This document shows, piece after piece, positions 60,632 through 64,000 of a DNA stretch of 64,000 bases. Made by a program: the position numbers and the translations under genes. The notes beneath the pieces are model-generated. The model had not been told where the DNA came from. It saw nothing but the letters and a program-made list of their open reading frames with translations, and made no database searches. The stretch is taken from contig NZ_CP113064.1 of the NCBI RefSeq assembly GCF_026625805.1, positions 1,984,001 to 2,048,000 of the forward strand. Direction: 5' to 3'. How positions within the stretch are numbered: the first letter of the stretch is position 1; every line of letters begins with the position of its first letter. The stretch is from Brevundimonas sp. SL130 (lineage in GTDB: Bacteria > Pseudomonadota > Alphaproteobacteria > Caulobacterales > Caulobacteraceae).

Positions 60632-62164
60632 CTACTTCTGCGCGCTAAGACTGTCATGCATGGCGCGCATCAGGGGAAACCAGCGATCCCAAATGGTGAT
60701 CAATTCCTTCGGGTTTAGCACACGTTCAGGGTCATGCATGAAAGCGTGAACCTTGTTGAGGTTGTGAGCGTAGGCCGGATCGGTGGATAGGCCCTCTCGC
60801 GCATGGTTTAGCGTAATATCGATGCTCGTCGGATCAAGATGTTCTAGAACAGCCTTGATCTTGTCCTCCAGTCGGATGCCACGCGCGCTCCAGTCGGCCT
60901 TATCACGATGCTTGTGCGGCAGGCCAACGAAAGCCTTGCAGTAGGCCTCGACGCTTAGCTCTAGAAACAGCCGGATCATCATCGAGGCAGCGTTCCGCTG
61001 GTCATCAACGTCGATTTTCCGCGCCTCGGCATAGACTTGCTTGAGGCGTTTGCCGGACACGTGAAGCGTACTTTCGATGCGGGTCGAAGCCAGCGTCGAT
61101 CTGTCGTTCTCGGGCTTCTTGGGCCGGCGTCCGCCGCCCCCGTCTGTAGCGGTCGATCCGGTGGCGCCCGAAGTTTCCGGCGACGCGCCTGATGGGCCAG
61201 ATCCGCGACTACCCTTTGAATCTGAGCCTTCACGACCGCCTGGCCTCCAAGTCCCAGAGGCGTTGCTTGAAAAGTCACCTCCCCTACCCCCGGCGCTGCC
61301 GTTATGGTTTTGGTCTGGCGTAGGTTTCGGCTGGGACGTCGGCGGCGCTTGCTGAGCTTCGACAAGTCCAGCGATAACCCCTCTGATGAATTCAATCCGC
61401 TGCTTCAGAGATTTCACATGGTCCACGCTCTTGTCTTTCAGAGCGCCGAGGATTGCCCACATCAGCTCCCGGTTCGTAACCGGGTCTGCCCCGAAATCCA
61501 CCGACCAAGGCTGTCTCCGCGTAATCGTGATCCCGATGAAGCCGAATTCTTCCGCAAAAGTGTTGAGAACGCGATCGACCGTGGTCGTGCGGTCGTCAAG
61601 TCCCAGGCGGTTGGCCAGCGGCTCGGGGTCGCCCTCCTCGCTCAGGTGCTCCATGACGACCATGCTTCGGTTTCTTGATCGCCCTCTGGCCTTAGCTGCA
61701 CGATCTTGAGCGAAGGGATCCCACCACTGAATCCCGACGCCAGACTGCTCATTGGTGTGACGTCGCTCTACCCACGGTGCGGCTTCCTCAACGGAGTCAA
61801 ACAGGGCGGCTCGCACGACACGCCGCGGCATTTCGACAAATCTCGCATTCAGACGCCTGTAGGCGGTCTCAAAATCCGTCCCTGACGCGAGTGCAGGATT
61901 ATCCATCACTTTCAACGCAGTGATGCGGCGATTGCCTTCAAGAACCACAAACTTGCCCTGGGCTCTCGGATCAGGTGCGACCCAGAGCGGCTCCCCGGGG
62001 CTTAGGCCGACATCAAGGATGTCCTGAGCTAGTTCCAGCAGTTTCTCGCCTTGGCGTCGGACCATGGCTTGGATGCAGCTTCTTTGGTCCGGAAAGGATC
62101 CCAGGCGGAAGTTGTCCTGGTCGACGTTCAACTCTGCCAACTGGAATTCGCGTATTTGTTGCAA
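60632..62164 (-). CDS. ParB/Srx-domain protein with helical C-terminus, partner of Dam
   Basis: A 510-aa protein. Residues 1-100 look like a ParB/Sulfiredoxin fold: FQLAELNVDQDNFRLG, DILDVGLSPGEPLWVAPDP and FVVLEGNRRITALKVMDNP, with the GNRR signature. Residues about 290-375 are a Gly/Ser/Pro linker. The C-terminus (about 380-510) is helical, with MMIRLFLELSVEAYCKAFVG and YAHNLNKVHAFMHDPERVLN; this resembles HEPN-like or DUF4145-like helical domains (weak). No centromere-type ParB helix-turn-helix was seen. ParB-fold proteins of phage-defence loci can be nucleases. With the methylase beside it, it may form a modification or defence pair. Function unproven. Confidence 0.72.
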   Translation of the reverse strand: MQQIREFQLAELNVDQDNFRLGSFPDQRSCIQAMVRRQGEKLLELAQDILDVGLSPGEPLWVAPDPRAQGKFVVLEGNRRITALKVMDNPALASGTDFETAYRRLNARFVEMPRRVVRAALFDSVEEAAPWVERRHTNEQSGVGIQWWDPFAQDRAAKARGRSRNRSMVVMEHLSEEGDPEPLANRLGLDDRTTTVDRVLNTFAEEFGFIGITITRRQPWSVDFGADPVTNRELMWAILGALKDKSVDHVKSLKQRIEFIRGVIAGLVEAQQAPPTSQPKPTPDQNHNGSAGGRGGDFSSNASGTWRPGGREGSDSKGSRGSGPSGASPETSGATGSTATDGGGGRRPKKPENDRSTLASTRIESTLHVSGKRLKQVYAEARKIDVDDQRNAASMMIRLFLELSVEAYCKAFVGLPHKHRDKADWSARGIRLEDKIKAVLEHLDPTSIDITLNHAREGLSTDPAYAHNLNKVHAFMHDPERVLNPKELITIWDRWFPLMRAMHDSLSAQK

Positions 62165-62409
62165 GTCCGCCCCCTATCCGCACCCTACGGTTCAACGTCG
62201 ATTCTCACCCCGAGGATAGACGTATGATATCATCGGCAAGCCAGGTAGAACGCCAAGGCTTGGCCGCAAGTCGATTTCGCTAGGCAAGGCCCCTACTACC
62301 AAAGTCGCCCTGACGCTTGTTCGCCCGCTGCGCCACTGTCTCCCGTCAACAAGCGCCGTTCTGCGGTGTGAAAGCGGTCGAAAAGACCTGAGAGCTGGGA
62401 GGCTACGCT
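62165..62409. other. Intergenic region between ParB-like gene and MHS transporter
   Basis: About 245 bases holding the divergent promoters. No gene, no second copy of the tRNA-Val 3' end and no transposon end (no TGTC/GACA boundary) were found. The right border of the accessory region must lie near here, judged by the return of GC-rich coding sequence at 62410. Confidence 0.5.
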
Positions 62410-64000
62410 ATGACGGACAGCGCGACGGGTGCGCCGGTCGATGAGTATGTGGTGGGTAAGAACGACAAGCTGGTGATCCTGGCGTCGTCGGTCGGCACAG
62501 TCATCGAGTGGTATGATTTCTACCTATACGGGTCTCTGGCCGCGATCATCACGGTGCAGTTCTTCTCGGGCGTCAACGAGACGACCGGCTATATCTTCGC
62601 CCTTATGGCCTTCGCCGCCGGGTTCGCGGTGCGACCGTTCGGGGCCATCGTGTTTGGGCGGCTGGGCGACCTTTGGGGTCGCAAGAACACCTTCCTGGTG
62701 ACCATGCTGCTGATGGGGCTATCGACCTTCGTCGTGGGTCTGTTGCCGCCCTATGCGGCGATCGGCATCGCGGCGCCGATCATTCTGGTGCTGATGCGCC
62801 TGATCCAGGGCCTGGCCTTGGGCGGCGAGTACGGCGGCGCCGCCACCTATGTGGCCGAACATGCGCCGCACGGTAAACGCGGCTTCTACACCTCCTTCAT
62901 CCAGATCACCGCGACGGCGGGCCTGGTGCTGAGCCTGGTGGTCATCCTGGGCGTTCGCGTCGCTGTGGGTGAAGACGCCTTTGCCGAATGGGGCTGGCGG
63001 ATTCCGTTCCTGGTCTCGATCCTGCTGCTGGCGGTGTCGCTGTGGATCCGTCTGAAACTGTCCGAAAGCCCGTCCTTCAAGCGGATGAAGGCCGAGGGCA
63101 AGGGCTCCAAGACCCCGCTGAAGGACTCCTTCGGCAAATGGCCCAATCTGAAGCTGGTGCTGATCGCCTTGGTGGGTTTGACCGCCGGCCAAGCCGTGAT
63201 CTGGTACACGGGCCAGTTCTACGCCCTGTTCTTCCTGGAACGGGTGATGAAGCTGGACGCGACCCTGGTCTATGTGATGCTGACCATCGCCCTGGTCGCC
63301 GCCTCGCCCTTCTTCATCTTCTGGGGCTGGTTGTCGGACAAGGTGGGACGCAAGCCGGTCATCCTGGCCGGGTGCCTGATCGCCGCCCTCACCTATTTCC
63401 CGCTGTTCAACGCCCTGACCCAGGCCGCCAATCCGCGCCTGGCGGCGGCCGCCGCCTCGGCGCCGGTCGTGGTCTATGCTGATCCGGCGGACTGCAACGT
63501 CCAGTTCGATCCCATCGGCAAGACGGTGTTCAACCAGTCCTGCGACGTGGCCAAGTCGCACCTGGCCAAGGCCGGTGTGACCTACACCAATGTCGCGGCG
63601 CCCGCCGGGACGGTGGCCGAGGTGCGGATCGGCGACCAGGCGGTCGTGCAGAGCTTCCGCGGCGACGCCATGACGACGGCTGATTTCGCGGCCCAGAAGA
63701 AGGCCTGGGACAAGGACCTCAGCGCCGCCCTGACCGCCGCCGGCTATCCGGCCAAGGCGGACAGCGCCCTGGTCAACAAGCCGATGGTGGTGCTGATCCT
63801 GTTCATTCTCGGCTTCTATGTAACCATGGTCTACGGACCGATCGCGGCGGCCCTGGTCGAGATGTTCCCGACCAATATCCGCTACACCTCAATGTCCCTG
63901 CCCTATCATATCGGCAACGGCTGGTTCGGCGGCTTCCTGCCGACCACGGCCTTCGCCATCGTGGCGGCGACGGGGAATATCTACTCCGGCCTCTGGTATC
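62410..64000 (+). CDS. MHS-family MFS transporter, cut by window end
   Basis: At least 530 codons are visible from the ATG at 62410. It opens VILASSVGTVIEWYDFYLYGS, the metabolite:H+ symporter signature, followed by FAAGFAVRPFGAIVFGRLGD, RLIQGLALGGEYGGAATYVAEHAP and FIFWGWLSDKVGRKP. Between helices near 63430 and 63780 is an extra hydrophilic segment of about 110 residues with two Cys (ADCNVQFD, NQSCDVAK). The family takes up organic acids, betaines or sugars with H+; the substrate cannot be read. The C-terminus lies outside the window. Confidence 0.9.
   Translation, partial: MTDSATGAPVDEYVVGKNDKLVILASSVGTVIEWYDFYLYGSLAAIITVQFFSGVNETTGYIFALMAFAAGFAVRPFGAIVFGRLGDLWGRKNTFLVTMLLMGLSTFVVGLLPPYAAIGIAAPIILVLMRLIQGLALGGEYGGAATYVAEHAPHGKRGFYTSFIQITATAGLVLSLVVILGVRVAVGEDAFAEWGWRIPFLVSILLLAVSLWIRLKLSESPSFKRMKAEGKGSKTPLKDSFGKWPNLKLVLIALVGLTAGQAVIWYTGQFYALFFLERVMKLDATLVYVMLTIALVAASPFFIFWGWLSDKVGRKPVILAGCLIAALTYFPLFNALTQAANPRLAAAAASAPVVVYADPADCNVQFDPIGKTVFNQSCDVAKSHLAKAGVTYTNVAAPAGTVAEVRIGDQAVVQSFRGDAMTTADFAAQKKAWDKDLSAALTAAGYPAKADSALVNKPMVVLILFILGFYVTMVYGPIAAALVEMFPTNIRYTSMSLPYHIGNGWFGGFLPTTAFAIVAATGNIYSGLWY

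Noticed and set aside
60632..62164. Plasmid partition ParB
   Set aside because: No parA, no parS-like repeats and no central helix-turn-helix of partition ParB; the Gly/Ser linker and helical tail are unlike it.
62165..62409. A direct repeat of the tRNA-Val 3' end marking a tRNA-integrated island
   Set aside because: No copy of GCATCCACCA or the T-arm was seen to the right of the cassette, and no tyrosine integrase gene is present.

Overview
The window reads as chromosomal DNA of a high-GC alphaproteobacterium of the Caulobacterales, most likely Brevundimonas or a close relative. The main clues are a TipN-like polar coiled-coil protein, the pepA-holC and LemA-TPM modules, a type 2 IPP isomerase, a full five-step histidine utilisation locus, and GC-rich codon use through most of the window. 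No species can be named from sequence alone.

Region by region. (1) 1-20.4 kb, housekeeping: lptF (cut by the window edge), pepA, holC, two I78-inhibitor-like secreted proteins, LysR/pirin/DoxX, proline iminopeptidase, a DUF423 protein, an MFS transporter, a pyroglutamyl-peptidase-like protein lacking its catalytic residues, a TipN homologue, a phospholipase-D protein facing an endonuclease/phosphatase-like protein, a LemA-TPM-TPM operon, folD, a secreted protein of five PPC-like repeats, and fni. (2) 20.4-27.8 kb, histidine degradation: hutG-hutU-hutH run left and hutF-hutC-hutI run right from a shared promoter region. That region holds a perfect palindrome fitting the operator of HutC-type GntR repressors. 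(3) 27.8-42.4 kb: a single-chain MmeI-type restriction-modification enzyme, a PYROXD2-like oxidoreductase, a receiver protein and HWE kinase pair, a carboxylesterase, gor, rpiA, glmU, gph, a DAACS symporter and tRNA-Val(CAC).

(4) 42.7-59.4 kb is a 16,746-bp transposon of the TniA/TniB/TniQ (Tn5053/Tn402/Tn7-like) type. Its ends were found by reading: imperfect terminal inverted repeats starting TGTGAG and TGTCAG, sub-terminal repeats in inverted orientation at the two ends, and a 5-bp target duplication GCAAC at 42688-42692 and 59439-59443. It carries a serine resolvase with a likely res site, a nickel/cobalt exporter with its CsoR/RcnR-type regulator and two G/C-tract operators, a ChrA chromate transporter, and a czcI-like/czcC/czcB/czcA/hupE/membrane-anchor heavy-metal operon. 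The transposition operon points outward to the right end and is followed by a small gene that may encode a ribbon-helix-helix protein. This differs from the classical Tn5053 layout.

(5) 59.4-62.2 kb, outside the transposon and visibly less GC-rich: a two-gene cassette of a ParB/Srx-like protein (510 aa) and a Dam-type adenine methylase. It is a candidate undescribed modification or defence system. Without the transposon it would lie a few hundred bases from tRNA-Val. (6) The window ends inside an MHS-family transporter gene that looks chromosomal.

Altogether: a core chromosome with one isolated restriction-modification gene, and a tRNA-linked accessory locus into which a metal-resistance transposon has jumped.
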